DNA of 34,264 nt, from the NCBI GenBank assembly GCA_964560855.1, contig CAZLLU010000006.1, positions 1-34,264 of the forward strand. Direction: 5' to 3'. The translations under genes and the position numbers were made by a program. The first letter of the stretch is position 1. Every line of letters starts with the position of its first letter. A model generated the notes under the pieces. The model was not told the DNA's origin, did no database searches, and was given only the letters and a program-made list of their open reading frames with translations. This stretch comes from CAJBLF01 sp964560855 (lineage in GTDB: Bacteria; Patescibacteriota; Gracilibacteria; Absconditabacterales; Absconditicoccaceae). Below, in pieces: positions 8,097-18,360 of this stretch.

Positions 8097-10580
8097 ATGT
8101 CAGACCTATTAATTATCATCATTATAGCACTAGGGTTACGATTAATCTGATCAATGGCGATCAAGATGATTTTTTCTTCGATGTACAAAAACCACAGAAC
8201 ACATCAGACCAACAAACTCAGATATATGCAAATCAAGATCCCAAAAAGCGTGACCACGAAATGAGGTGATGAATGATGAGATACCATCAGAGATATGAAA
8301 CAGAACATCCAAATCATGAATCAGATATACAAAAATTTTTATTCCATAGTGGAAGACAAGCGATCGCATAGAAAATTCGGGAACAACTACATAAGTATGG
8401 AAATGCTCATAGAGAAAGAAGTCATCAAATTCATCATGGGAGTCCCAGAAGAGCATGTAGAAACAATGGAAAAACTCATCTCTTCGTTCTTGATAGGAGC
8501 AGTAGTCGATCCGATAGATCAACCTAAACTACTGGAAGCAGGGAAATATATGGCAGGAGGAGAATTTGTATTGAGCAAGGACAACGCATACCCTATCAAA
8601 ATATATGAATCCTTTGAAGCGGATCCGATGGACAGTATCCTCTCAGCATACTCCAAAGTATTCACCGACGAGAAGATGTGCCTTCAAGTCTTAATATCTC
8701 CTCTCGATGAGAAAGAGCTCAAAACACTCAGAAAAGAAAGCAAAAAAATAAAAGAAGGAAAGAATAAAAGCTTCATAAGCTTATTGCTCAAAGATATGCG
8801 GAAAGGAATAACAAGTTCAAGTAGCGATTCCAAAGACACATCGAGAGAAGACGACACAAAAAAAAGCGATCTCACGCAACAGCAAACGGGAGACCTAGAC
8901 AAAAAAGTCGAAGAAGAGATATTTTCGGTCAAGATCAGAGCGCTCGTTACTTCGCCTGATATAAATAGACCAGGAAGAGTCGTCGAGGATCTGGCAAGAT
9001 CCTTAAGCCAATATAATTATATCGGCATGAACGGACTCAAATTCAAAAAAACAAAAGATATCCAGCAATTTGCAAGAGATTTTATCAACAGACTCTTCCG
9101 AAGCGACAATGGAAAAATATCCAACATGCTGAAACGGAACAAAAAAATGATTCTGAGTCTCAAGGAAGTATCCTCTATCATTCATATCCCGAACGCAAAA
9201 TTTAATAGGAACCCAAGGATAAGCCGACAAAAATTTAAGATCATTCCAGCACCGGACAATATACCGACTGAAGGAATTCTTCTCGGCTACAACACCTACG
9301 CCGGCGTCAAGAAAGAGATCAGGATCAGGACAGATAACGACGATAGATTTAGACATATGTACATCATCGGACAGACAGGTTCCGGTAAATCAACCCTCAT
9401 GCTTACCTCATTATTGGAAGATATAAGACTAAATAATGGTTTCTGTGTCATCGATCCTCACGGTGATTTGGTGGAATTCGTGATGAAGCATTATCCCAAA
9501 GAAAGAATAGATGATTTGATCTATTTTGATTTATCGAACACAGAATATCCGATTGCATTCAATCCATTGGATGGAACAGAAAACGATGATGAAAGAGATG
9601 TCGTGACAAATGATCTGGTAGAAATGTTTGTCTCTATGTATGGAGAAGAAATTTTCGGACCACGTATTCAGGATTACTTCCGTAATGCATGTTTCTTGCT
9701 TATGGAGCAACCAGAATGATGAACGCTCGTAGATATCATGAGATTATTCACCGACGACGCATTTGCAGAATCCAAGATAAGAAACGTAAAAAATCCTATC
9801 ATCGCAGCTCGGTGGAATAAAACCTATAGAAAAATGGGAGAAAGGGAAAAGTCAGAAATTATTCCATTTTTACAAGCAAAATTCTGACCATTCACGACGG
9901 GAACATTTATCAGAAACGTTATCGGCCAAACAAAATCAGCGTTTAATTTCTTCGACGCGATGAATGAAGGCAAAGTCATTCTCGTCAATCTCGCCAAAGG
10001 TTTGACAGGAGAAGAAAATAGTAAACTCGTAGGAAGGATGGTATCAATGCAACTCAAGCTTTCAGCGCTCAAAAGAGCAAGGCTCGACCCAAAAGAAAGA
10101 AGAAATTATTTCCTCTATATCGATGAATTCCAAAATTACGTATCAAAATCTATCGAAAGTATTTTGTCTGAAGCCAGAAAATATAAATTATGATTGATCA
10201 TAGCGCATCAATATATCGATCAGTTGAAACAGGAATGATTGGGAGGAAACCTCGATCTCTCCAAAACTATCTTCGGTAACGTAGGAAACTTTTTCTTCCA
10301 CAAAGTCGGTGCACCCGATGCAGAATTTTTGGAAAAAGAAATGGGTCCAGAATTTTCAGCGATAGATATGGTCAACGGAGATACCTTTAGAGCAGCATCA
10401 AAAATCGTAGTCAACAACCAGCCTACGAGACCATTCAGTTTCCAGACAAGAGTACCTTATGGTGATCCTATCGTGAATATACCAGAAAAAGTAGAGATTA
10501 TGAAACAGATCTCAGCATTGAAGCGATGAACGAAAAGGGAATTAGTCGATAAGGAAATTTTCTTTAGAGTCGGCGTCTAA
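8097..10580 (+). CDS. Membrane-anchored TraG/VirD4-type DNA-translocation ATPase
   Basis: The product is 827 aa with TGA as Gly (for example tandem TGA at 9717-9722 in EQPE-GG-TLVDI). It starts with one membrane helix (LLIIIIIALGLRLIG). A Gly/Asp linker and a large N-terminal domain follow, with a charged Lys/Glu/Ser linker near residues 215-265. The motor domain has Walker A IIGQTGSGKST near residue 425, CVIDPHGDLVEFV just after, and Walker B YFLYIDEFQNY near residue 675. The sensor-like GLIIAHQYIDQL follows. This order fits the HerA/FtsK-type ATPases of type IV secretion coupling proteins. No relaxase, VirB4 or pilus gene is in the window, so its partner is unknown. It could serve DNA uptake, type IV-like transfer or another export role. 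It stands as a single gene with its own promoter and terminator. Confidence 0.82.
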
Positions 10581-10611
10581 CCAGAATCGTCATAAAACCT
10601 CCATTTTTTAG

Positions 10612-10646
10612 GATTGATCTTCTGATTGTCCCATCGATCTTTTTTT
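10612..10646 (+). terminator. Terminator of the TraG-like ATPase gene
   Basis: GATTGAT (10612-10618) pairs with ATCGATC (10633-10639), one G-U pair, and is followed by seven T. Confidence 0.6.
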
Positions 10647-10686
10647 GTTGATAGCAAAAAAAACTGAAGATACATCTAGAGAAAAT

Positions 10687-11502
10687 CTATATTTTGTATA
10701 TTAAGCGGAAATTAGATAAGACTTGCTCAGAAAGTATTTTTGGATCGATATGTAAAAGCTCTGACACAAATTCATAGATATATTTTACATTCGCCGGATG
10801 ATTATCCGTTCCACGAATGATTTGTGGTGTCAGATAAGGTGCATCTGTTTCCATGAGTAGCTGAGTCAATGGCACGATTTTTAATGTCTCATGCAACTCC
10901 TCTGTCTTCTTATAGGTAACATTGCCACAGAACCCAATATATAAATTTCTGAATTCTGAATTCATCATTTTGAACTCTTCCGGTCCATATCCTCGACAAT
11001 GAAAATAGATGATCAAATCCTTGTAGTCCTTAAGTATCTCTAAGGTTTCTTGGAATGCGTCCCTTGAATGAATAACCAATGGCAATCAAGTTTCACGAGC
11101 AAATTCGCAATGTGCGATAAACAATTTTTTTTGGATGTCTAACGTCTCGAGTCCATTGGGATAATGAAGATCAATTCATGTCTCCCCGATAGCGACCACA
11201 TACTGTTTATTGTCAGAATAAAGTTTTTTGAGTCGTTGCATCTTTTCAGGAATATTTTCAGCAGTGACGACATTTTCCACACATTCCAACGGATGCCGCC
11301 CTACCGTCGCCTTCACAATGCACGCAGGGAATTCTGTCTCAGCTACTTTTGCAATCTCGATTCATTTCAGATTATATTGTTCATCAGCTCAAGAATTAAC
11401 GAGCCCTACGCCTCCTGCATCGACGAATCTCTGCATATAGGAACGTCGCTCTCCAACAAGCGGTTCAGTGTTCAAATGTGTATGCGCATCTATCAATTTC
11501 AT
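10687..11502 (-). CDS. tatD: TatD family metal-dependent hydrolase / DNase
   Basis: This 271-aa TIM-barrel metallohydrolase ends in TAG. The start MKLIDAHTHLN holds the HxH metal ligands. Then follow VGRHPLE, AIGETGIDLHY (the Gly is TGA), LPLVIHSRDA, YFHCRGYG and LMETDAPYLTP, the order and spacing of TatD. NHPANVKYI near the C-terminus is the family's usual NxP block. TatD proteins act as Mg-dependent 3'-5' nucleases or D-aminoacyl-tRNA deacylases in different species; which applies here cannot be read from sequence. A promoter overlapping that of rseP drives it in the opposite direction. Confidence 0.93.
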
Positions 11503-11589
11503 AAATAGACTAACGAATTTAAAAAAATGAGAAATAGAGGTGAGTTTTTAGCTTTAAGCTTTGAGCTTTTGGCTTTGAACTAAATTGAG

Positions 11590-11617
11590 TTGCTTTACTT
11601 ATATAATTTCGTAAATA
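11590..11617 (+). promoter_or_regulatory. Candidate rseP promoter
   Basis: TTGCTT (11590-11595), 16 bp, TAAATA (11612-11617). It overlaps the divergent tatD promoter on the other strand. Confidence 0.45.
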
Positions 11618-11625
11618 CTAATCAA
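11598..11625 (-). promoter_or_regulatory. tatD promoter
   Basis: On the minus strand: TTGATT (11625-11620), 16 bp, TATAAG (11603-11598). Confidence 0.55.
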
Positions 11626-11667
11626 CGAAAAATCATAATTCGTAATTTTTAATTGATAATTAAAAGT

Positions 11668-12864
11668 ATGGCGATAGTATTATGAATCTTGATGTTCATG
11701 TGATTAGTATTGATTCATGAATTAGGACATTTCATCAGTGCAAAAAGAAGCGGAGTTAAAGTATTGGAGTTCGGTATCGGCATACCGCCAAAAGTCTGCA
11801 AGCTTCGAACAGACAAATCAGGGACAGAATATACACTCAACCTGATACCGCTCGGTGGATTTGTGAGATTAAAAGGAGAAGATCCAAAGAACGAAGAGGA
11901 TTTTAATGCAAAAGACAGTTTCATCAAATCAAAAATCTGGAAGAAAATCATCATTCTGATCGCCGGTGTTTGTATGAACTTGTTCTTAGCATGGATACTT
12001 TGGACTGCGATTTTCACAAAAGGAACACAACCTATCTCTATCTTACCAGAAAACGCGTTTCCTACCAATGCACATAGTTATCTGATGCCTACCGTAGATT
12101 TCCTCTACAAAGAAGGATTCATTAGTGGAGATTTAGTCTCCACTCCAGCAAAGATAGATCAAGTTTCCGAAGGATTGATTGGAGAACAAATGGGATTGCT
12201 TTCCGGAGACACCATCCTTTCTATAAACGAAGAACCTGTAGACGTATGGAACATCGGAAGCGTACTCAAAAAGCATATCGACAAAGATATCGTAGTATTG
12301 TTTACAAGGAACAATAAGAAAATAGTTGCAAACGCACATTGCCCTGCAGATAGTTGTGTTCTTGGATTGACATTCCACTCAGAACCTATAGATCTCAAAC
12401 CGATCAAATTCCCATTCTTCAAGGCTATGGTAATAGGAGCCAAAGAAATCAAAGCACAGACTGCACTGACGTTTTCAGCATTCGGAACCTTGGGAAGTGA
12501 TCTGCTTTCATTAAACAAAGAAAGAATCAAAGCATCGCTCGACAAACTTACCGGACCTGTATGAGCAGTCAAATTTGGCGAAAGAATATACGAAGAATGA
12601 TGACGGACACTCTATCTCGCATTTGCAGGAATGATATCACTTGCATTGGCGATATTCAACGTCTTACCTATCCCAGCATTGGATGGAGGAAGATTGCTAG
12701 GCGTAATCATCCAATGGATATGAAGACTAAAACCTGAGAAATATTTCAACATCGAAGGATATATCAATTTAGTATTCTTTATGGCATTGATGGCGCTATG
12801 AATATACATCCTCCTCAAAGACCTAGTCCGCTTCCGGGATATCAGTATACCGTTTCTTAAGTAA
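11668..12864 (+). CDS. rseP: RIP metalloprotease RseP (site-2 protease)
   Basis: This 398-aa intramembrane zinc protease cleaves membrane-bound regulators or signal-peptide remnants. The first membrane helix contains the zinc motif HELGH at residues 17-21. The second helix (IILIAGVCMNLFLAWILW) follows near 95-112. A PDZ domain (QMGLLSGDTILSINEEPV) lies near 170-195. The C-terminal helices bear FNVLPIPALDGGR, the third zinc-ligand motif, near residue 330. In-frame TGA codons give MAIVL-G-ILMFM-G-LVLIHE. The Gly-rich spots match other RseP proteins. It is alone in its transcription unit and ends at a bidirectional terminator shared with the convergent 136-aa gene. The only ATG with a full N-terminal helix is 11668. 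Confidence 0.94.
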
Positions 12865-12916
12865 AGGACATCATTGCGAGAAAGTAAATAACGAAATCAT
12901 CTCTAGAAAATAATAA

Positions 12917-12948
12917 AAAAAAAGGCTCCACCACCGTGGAGCTTTTTA
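12917..12948. terminator. Bidirectional terminator between rseP and the convergent gene
   Basis: GCTCCAC (12925-12931)/GTGGAGC (12936-12942) with A-run before and T-run after; works on both strands. Confidence 0.85.
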
Positions 12949-12963
12949 TGTAAGAATTACTAT

Positions 12964-13374
12964 CTACTTGGTTGAACAATCATCTATCATATGTTTGTAT
13001 TCATTGGCTTTGCGGATATAGCCAGGTAGATTTTCTTCCAATGTCTTAATGCCTTCTTTCTTGAGATTGAGATACGTCTCATTGAGTTCAGTAAGCACGT
13101 TTGGATCGACACAGGTTTTATTATTTGCCATATTTATCAATTCCTGATAAGTCTTTTCATAATCATATTTTTTCTGGAATGCCTCGGAATTGGTATTGGT
13201 GACCTTATGGACATAGACAACCGCTCTCTGTCGCAACACCTGGAAGCCGGAAAAGATGGAAGCCTTTTCTGCTGGATGGTTATAAATATAAGAACAGGAG
13301 AACCCTAACAGGATAAGTCCTATAATGAGCTTGATAAAATTCCTTTTTACAAATTTTTTTTCTTCTTTATCCAT
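12964..13374 (-). CDS. Hypothetical single-pass membrane protein
   Basis: This 136-aa protein ends in TAG. The basic start MDKEEKKFVKRNFIKL is followed by a membrane helix (about residues 16-32, IIGLILLGFSCSYIY). A helical outer part of about 100 residues carries two Cys (KTCVD, DDCST) that could pair. The topology suggests an N-in, C-out anchored protein. No family is recognised. There is no in-frame TGA. A promoter with a 16-bp spacer lies upstream, and the convergent terminator with rseP lies downstream. Confidence 0.75.
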   Translation of the reverse strand: MDKEEKKFVKRNFIKLIIGLILLGFSCSYIYNHPAEKASIFSGFQVLRQRAVVYVHKVTNTNSEAFQKKYDYEKTYQELINMANNKTCVDPNVLTELNETYLNLKKEGIKTLEENLPGYIRKANEYKHMIDDCSTK

Positions 13375-13401
13375 AACAACACAAAAAATATAAACAACTG
13401 A

Positions 13402-13429
13402 TTAATACACTTTTCAGGCTCCTTTTCAA
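13402..13429 (-). promoter_or_regulatory. Promoter for the 136-aa membrane protein gene
   Basis: Minus strand TTGAAA (13429-13424), 16 bp, TATTAA (13407-13402), 27 bp before the ATG. Confidence 0.5.
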
Positions 13430-13544
13430 GCGGTTCTCGAAACAGCATGTTTTCCTTGCAAAAACAACGATAAAACGATAAAAACGGGAAAGCGACAAAT
13501 AATAAAAAAATCATTTATTCGTTTATTCGTTTAGTTATTTAGTT

Positions 13545-14651
13545 ATGAAGTTTGCTTTCGTACATTGCCGAATCCAGCCAGGATGAGCTTTGGCTGTCCT
13601 CAGAGATCTCATCGACGAACAGAAACAGATGACACAGACCAAAGTGTTCACCTTATTTTCCGATTGCACCAAATTAACGACAAAGCACCATACAATCGAT
13701 GTTGTGACCGCATTACCAAGACGGGTGAACAACCTCTTTCTACGATGCAGCAAAAGGAACATACCTATCATTTCTCGGCTCTTCGACTACCGCAATCTCA
13801 TGCTTTTCTATCCAAGCTTAATGCATATACTTTCCATAAAAATAAAAAGATATCATCCTGAATATATTTACATTTCCTCCTTCGCCATCGCGAAAAACAT
13901 TACACCGATCTCCGGCATCAAAACTACGCTCTATCTCCACTCCCCTATACAATATATCCGGACACATTACGATGAATACAAAGAAAAATTGAAAGGGATC
14001 AAAGGAAAACTCTTCAACCGGATAGTTCCCAAGCTAAGAGAACGAGATTTGAAATTTACAAAATTCGACAAAATATATGCAAACAGCAAATATACCGCAG
14101 AAGAAGCGAAAAAATTGTACGGGATGAAATCAGTGACGGTAAAATATCCTATCGTCAATGAAAAATGCTTTATCCCAGCGATAGAAAAAGAACCGCAAGC
14201 CTATTATCTCTATATGGGAAGGTTGGTCTCATTCGTTAGAGAAGCAGACAAAATCATCAAGCTCTGCAACGAAATGAAAGTCCCACTCATCATGATGGGA
14301 AGTGGCCCCGATGAAGCATATCTCAAGTCCATTTCTGGACCGACCATCATCTTCATCGGTTGGATCAATGATATCGATGAAAAAATCAAAATCATAAAAA
14401 AATCAAAAGGACTGATCAATCTGACGAAAGAAAGCTACGGAATCGGAACCGTGGAAGCAATGTTGCTCGGTGTACCAGTTTTCGGATATGAACAATGAGC
14501 AACTACTGAATTGGTAGATAAAGACTGTGGAATCTTAGTAAAAGACAAAAAGCATCAGACATTGATAGAAGGATTCACAAAATTCATGAGCACACAACGA
14601 AATAGAGAATTGATTGCGAAAAAAATCAGAGAGAAATTGAAAAATAAGTAA
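13545..14651 (+). CDS. GT4-family glycosyltransferase
   Basis: This 368-aa GT-B-fold enzyme transfers a sugar from a nucleotide donor. The N-terminal domain starts MKFAFVHCRIQPGGALAVLR, the usual first strand and Gly-rich loop; one Gly is TGA. The middle has LYLHSPIQYI and YANSKYTAEEAKK. The C-terminal domain has YYLYMGRLVSF near 222, then MMGSGPDEAYL, FIGWIND, and the donor-site ESYGIGTVEAMLLGVPVFGY (E-x7-E). A TGA Gly follows in YEQ-G-ATTELV. These are hallmarks of glycosyltransferase family 4; acceptor and sugar are unknown. No other envelope-polysaccharide gene is adjacent. The ATG at 13545 is chosen because it precedes the conserved first strand. Confidence 0.88.
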
Positions 14652-14728
14652 CCAATATTTTTGTCGGACACCTCCTTTTTGTTTGAAATAAGGGACAGAG
14701 AGTGGAGATTCTCTAAAAACGAATAAGG

Positions 14729-14756
14729 TTGACTTTTTACAAGAAACATATATAAG
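14729..14756 (+). promoter_or_regulatory. Promoter for the 141-aa gene
   Basis: TTGACT (14729-14734), 16 bp, TATAAG (14751-14756). The spacer (TTTTACAAGAAACATA) is nearly the same as that of the promoter at 24871. Confidence 0.65.
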
Positions 14757-14802
14757 TACTTAAAAAGAAAAACAAACTTAACATAAATTAGGAGGAAAAT
14801 GT

Positions 14803-15228
14803 ATGACTTTACAAGAAGCAAAAAAATTAAACATTGGTGACCCAGTATTTTACAATTATGAAGAATCAGAAGCAAGAAGCTATGTAAGAGAGTGTGGAAA
14901 TGGAGATGACCTTATGGATTTACCGAATAGTTACAATACACGTATTAGTGAGATTCTCTTACCTACTAAACACGTCAGGGAAACCTCAAACATGGTTACC
15001 GAAAAAAGAAAAGAATTTTCGAAGATGAATTTCGAAGGAGCAAGGGTTAATCCTGATATCTTTAAACTATTTGTGGCCCACTGGGTAAACATGTGTAACG
15101 CAGAAGATAACAATGTCCAATACAAGCTCCATAAAGAAGCTTTTGAAAAATTCATTAAAGAACTTTTTGAAGTTGCAAGGGTTATTAACAATGCAGTAGT
15201 AGGGAATATCCCATATTTAAGAAGGTAA
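14803..15228 (+). CDS. Hypothetical 141-aa protein with strong ribosome binding site
   Basis: MTLQEAKKLNIGDPVFYNYE starts 8 bp after AGGAGG (14790-14795), the only full Shine-Dalgarno in the window. It is soluble, mixed alpha/beta at the N-terminus and helical after residue 70, with no signal or membrane segment. The IGDPVFY start resembles small beta-barrel openings but is not enough for a family call. All five Gly are GGN codons, none TGA. Strong promoter, strong ribosome binding site and strong terminator suggest high expression. The absence of TGA could mean recent gain from a standard-code host or just chance with five Gly. No family is recognised. Confidence 0.8.
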   Translation: MTLQEAKKLNIGDPVFYNYEESEARSYVRECGNGDDLMDLPNSYNTRISEILLPTKHVRETSNMVTEKRKEFSKMNFEGARVNPDIFKLFVAHWVNMCNAEDNNVQYKLHKEAFEKFIKELFEVARVINNAVVGNIPYLRR

Positions 15229-15248
15229 TTCCAACTATTTGGATACAA

Positions 15249-15284
15249 AAGAGCGAAAGTTTTATATTTATCGCTCTTTTTTTA
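15249..15284 (+). terminator. Terminator of the 141-aa gene
   Basis: AGAGCGA (15250-15256) pairs with TCGCTCT (15271-15277), followed by a long T run. Confidence 0.85.
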
Positions 15285-15287
15285 TAA

Positions 15288-15315
15288 TTGAAAAAATCCA
15301 AATTTTACCTATACT
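15288..15315 (+). promoter_or_regulatory. Promoter for the PH-like membrane protein
   Basis: TTGAAA (15288-15293), 16 bp, TATACT (15310-15315), directly after the previous terminator. Confidence 0.55.
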
Positions 15316-15349
15316 AAACAAATAGCGATATTTTATCGAAACATTCACC

Positions 15350-15832
15350 ATGACCTACAAACACACACAAATCGGATACTTCATGATCATCGTAATAATA
15401 GCCGTATTGGCGATTTTTGCATGGACGTACATTACCAGTGCTCTCGAACCTGCATCGGTTGACTCCGGTAACAATCTAGTCACCACCATGACCATGATAT
15501 TGGTACTATTTATCCTGACGTCATTTACGACGCTTCAGGTATATATCGACAAACAGCAGGTAGGAATCAAGTTCGGCTATGGTGTATATAAACAGAAATT
15601 TGAGCTCAATGAGATAGCATCAGCCAAGATGGTAAGAAACCCTCGATATACCGGATGGGGAATGAGGAGATGAATAGGACGTAAGATGCGAATTTTCAAC
15701 GTCTCCGGCTTCGACGCTGTCGAGCTCCAGATGAGAAACGGAAGAATTTATAGGATAGGCACGGATGAGCCGGAAAAACTAGAACAAGCAATCATTACTG
15801 CAATCAAATGAACGAAAAAAAAGGCAAAATAA
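15350..15832 (+). CDS. Two-helix membrane protein with bacterial PH-like domain
   Basis: The product is 160 aa. Two membrane helices lie at about residues 10-30 (YFMIIVIIAVLAIFAWTYI) and 45-65 (TTMTMILVLFILTSFTTL). A beta-rich cytoplasmic domain follows, ending IYRIGTDEPEKLEQAI before a Lys-rich tail. The run GWGMRR-G-IGRKM..NVSGF..VEL, then G-x-IYRIGTDEPE, is the common pattern of bacterial PH-domain (bPH2-like) proteins. One family Gly is TGA (15671-15673), and a second lies in IK-G-TKKKAK. Function is not known; such proteins are usually small membrane scaffolds. The family call is moderate. Confidence 0.72.
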
Positions 15833-15883
15833 AAGAAAATAATAGATATCGCAATGTCGAATGCTTATCAGACATAAAAACAT

Positions 15884-16090
15884 GAGCCATGACTCCACCA
15901 GCATGAACAGTAGGCTAAGCATTTTGTTCCGAGCATCCGTCCGCCTCCTGGCAGGATGAGGAACTACTAATAATATATGATCCAAAGTAAATCCATGATA
16001 TTGATTTCATGGCGAAAAATAATCACTCAAGAAAAAAAACGGTTTTGCCTACTTTTGCCGTATCAAAAGTAGGTCATAGCGAAGCATTAG
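15884..16090. repeat. Dispersed approximately 200-bp repeat, copy A
   Basis: It begins GAGCCATGACTCCACCAGCA and ends with the hairpin CCTACTTTTG (16048-16057)/CAAAAGTAGG (16064-16073) then TCATAGCGAAGC. The same start and end words recur in copies B (25.5 kb) and C (31.0 kb), with ATTGATTTCATGGCGA in the middle. No protein gene is seen in 15833-16229. Confidence 0.75.
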
Positions 16091-16229
16091 AATTAAAGTG
16101 CATCCGAGTTTAAAGAATAAATAAAAGATTTTTAAAAGGTCAGTGGAAAAATCACAAGAAAATACATTAAAAATATAAGAGATATTTTCTCCTTAGAAAC
16201 AGCCACATAAAAGAATTAATTATTCCAAA

Positions 16230-16259
16230 AAAAGACCTGCAGAACACTGCAGATCTTTT
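16230..16259 (-). terminator. Terminator of the 296-aa coiled-coil gene
   Basis: CTGCAG/CTGCAG extended by AAAGA/TCTTT, with A/T runs on both sides. Confidence 0.75.
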
Positions 16260-16286
16260 AGGTTTTACATAGAGAATAATAAAGTT

Positions 16287-17177
16287 TTATGATTGGCGTA
16301 CCGGCTGCCAGGTATCCTTATTATTTTCCCTGGTATACAGACGGACATACAGCCCGGAACGGGAGTAATTCGTCGCACTGGCCAATAGTTTCTGTGCTTT
16401 ACGAAGTTCAGGAAATTTTTCCGGATTGAGTTCCATAGCCAGGAATTTCGACAAGTTGGGGCCTGCCTTCACTCTGATTTTCACGACCAGAAGTTCTTTG
16501 AGAAGATCGGTAAGCATAGCAATGGTCTCGTCTTCCGGACGAGCTTCCTTGGTAGGATTGATCCGAGCAAAAAAAGCGTCAATTTCCTGTTTTGCCTCCT
16601 CGACCATAGCAACATCCATGACGGTGATGCTATTGGTCATGATAGTCAATCGCTTCGTAGAATCGCTGTTTTCAATAGTCTTTTGTGTCCCTTTTTCATG
16701 TAATTGCGGGAAGATATTACCAACAAGGAATTTATCCATATTTTCCAAAGCAGCTACGACGCTGTTATTGAGGATAAAGACTTTTTCAACCATACCATCA
16801 GTCTGCTGTTTTTGGATTTCATACTCATAAAGCATAGTCTTGAGCGACTGTTCTTCTGCAAGAATTTCCTGCTTCTTCTTTTCCATAGCTTCACGGGCAT
16901 TATCACGCTGTTTGGTGAGTTCTATCGAACGTTCATCCCATCCATCCATGATATCCCACAATTGTTGGACCGTCTTATTGACCACACCCTTTTTTACGGG
17001 ATCGGTAGTTAATCCTTTTTTACGACGAACATCGAGTTTTTTCTTGGCAGCAAGCATTTTGTGATAACCAAGCGTCCACAATCTGCGAGCTTCAGATTCT
17101 CTTTTTTTGAGTGGCTCAAGTTCTTTCTTGATGCGCTCAAGTATTCTTTCTTGTTGTTCTATGTTTTTTTGTTTCAT
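16287..17177 (-). CDS. Hypothetical coiled-coil protein
   Basis: This 296-aa protein has no signal or membrane segment. Residues 1-125 are strongly charged heptad helix (QQERILERIKKELEPLKKRE; EAMEKKKQEILAEEQ), so a long coiled coil. A mixed C-terminal region (about 140-296) ends in a small beta-rich piece, GLYVRLYTRENNKDTWQPV. The gene has a GAGG Shine-Dalgarno 5 bp before the ATG, uncommon in this window. All Gly codons are GGN. A clear promoter and terminator make it a single-gene unit. No family is recognised; the build suggests a structural or scaffold role. Confidence 0.78.
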   Translation of the reverse strand: MKQKNIEQQERILERIKKELEPLKKRESEARRLWTLGYHKMLAAKKKLDVRRKKGLTTDPVKKGVVNKTVQQLWDIMDGWDERSIELTKQRDNAREAMEKKKQEILAEEQSLKTMLYEYEIQKQQTDGMVEKVFILNNSVVAALENMDKFLVGNIFPQLHEKGTQKTIENSDSTKRLTIMTNSITVMDVAMVEEAKQEIDAFFARINPTKEARPEDETIAMLTDLLKELLVVKIRVKAGPNLSKFLAMELNPEKFPELRKAQKLLASATNYSRSGLYVRLYTRENNKDTWQPVRQS

Positions 17178-17224
17178 ATTCCTCTTTTTTTTGGTTTTTT
17201 ACTTATGTTTACATTTTAGAAAAA

Positions 17225-17252
17225 GTATATATATTTATGGTAGAATAGCAAG
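17225..17252 (-). promoter_or_regulatory. Promoter for the coiled-coil gene
   Basis: Minus strand TTGCTA (17252-17247), 16 bp, TATACT (17230-17225). Confidence 0.55.
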
Positions 17253-17260
17253 GAGATTAA

Positions 17261-17288
17261 AAAAAATCCCGCCTAGACAGGATTTTTC
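17261..17288 (-). terminator. pheS terminator
   Basis: AAAAATCC (17263-17270) and GGATTTTT (17281-17288) form a stem with T run on the minus strand. Confidence 0.7.
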
Positions 17289-17308
17289 GTATATACGTAA
17301 ATATGGTT

Positions 17309-18331
17309 CTATGCAAATGATTTCGCGAACCTAAGATCACCGTTGGTGAAGTATCTGATATCTTTCATTCCGTAACGAACTGCAGCAAGCCTAGTGATTC
17401 CTACACCAAACGCGAAACCGGATCGTCACTCAGAAGCATCGACTCCAGCCGTTTTCAGCACATTTGGATGGATCATACCAGCTCAAAGGATTTCCATTCG
17501 TTTGGATTTTTCCATCTTACCCGTCTCTCTGTTGTAGATATCATATCTCACATCGATTTCGAATCCTGGCTCCACGAAAGGAAAATATCCTGGTCTCATT
17601 CTCGTCTCTACATTTTTGTGAAGTAATGCTGCCAAAAATTTTGTCATCATCTCCTTGAAATGAGCGATACTGATATCTTTATCGATGACGATACCTTCTA
17701 GCTGATAAAACATCGTATCATGGGTAGCATCCATATTTTCGTACCTATAGACTTTGCCAGGGACAACAGCTTTGAGCGGTAATCCATATTTTTTGATAAG
17801 ATAGTTTTGCATTGCAGAAGTCTGCGTTCTAAGAATAAGCGGTTCTCAAGTAGAATCTTTATCTTCGAGATAGATGGTATCATGCATCTCCGTAGCAGGA
17901 TGCGTCAGCGGAATATTCACGGACTCGAAGTTCTCGAATTTTGTCACTATTTCTGTCCCATATTCCATCACGAATCCCATGGATTTGCAGATTTCCTCTG
18001 CATCTCTCCTAATGTTCGCCAAGAGGGAATACGATCCTTGCTCTTTAGAACCATCCAAGCTGATATCGACGATATCTTTTTCAAGCTGTTCATTGATCTG
18101 CAGCATTTTGAAAGATTGCTCTTTGGCTTCATAGGCCTCGGTTAATTTCGTCTTGATCTCAGAAAGCTTAGCTCCTCTCTCTTTTTTCTCCGCATCGGGC
18201 AAGGTAAGCATAAGTTTGAATTCTTCGTTGATGAGTCATTTTTTGCCGAGATAGATCTGGGAAAAGTTTTCCAGTTGAGCACTATCGGTCACTTTTTCTA
18301 ATTCTCACAAAGCATGTTTTAATTCCAACAT
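17309..18331 (-). CDS. pheS: Phenylalanine--tRNA ligase alpha subunit PheS
   Basis: This 340-aa catalytic subunit attaches Phe to tRNA-Phe and ends in TAG. The N-terminal coiled coil (about 1-85) contains IYLGKKGLI with a TGA Gly. The class II catalytic core has LTHPATEMHDTIYLEDK and KVYRYENMDATHDTMFYQLE (motif 2). GYFPFVEPGFEIDVRYDIYN and motif 3, GFAFGVGITRLAAVRYGMKD, follow. Length is normal. Class II PheS works as an alpha2-beta2 enzyme, but pheT is not next to it on either side, so the two subunits are split on this genome. The promoter candidate TTGAAA-16-TACATT lies inside a large imperfect palindrome (18361-18508). Confidence 0.95.
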
Positions 18332-18360
18332 TCATTTAATTAATAACGAATAAATCGCCC

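Noticed and set aside
8151..8522. Antisense frame within the TraG-like gene
   Set aside because: It is a shadow of the coding strand; codon texture and motifs belong to the plus strand.
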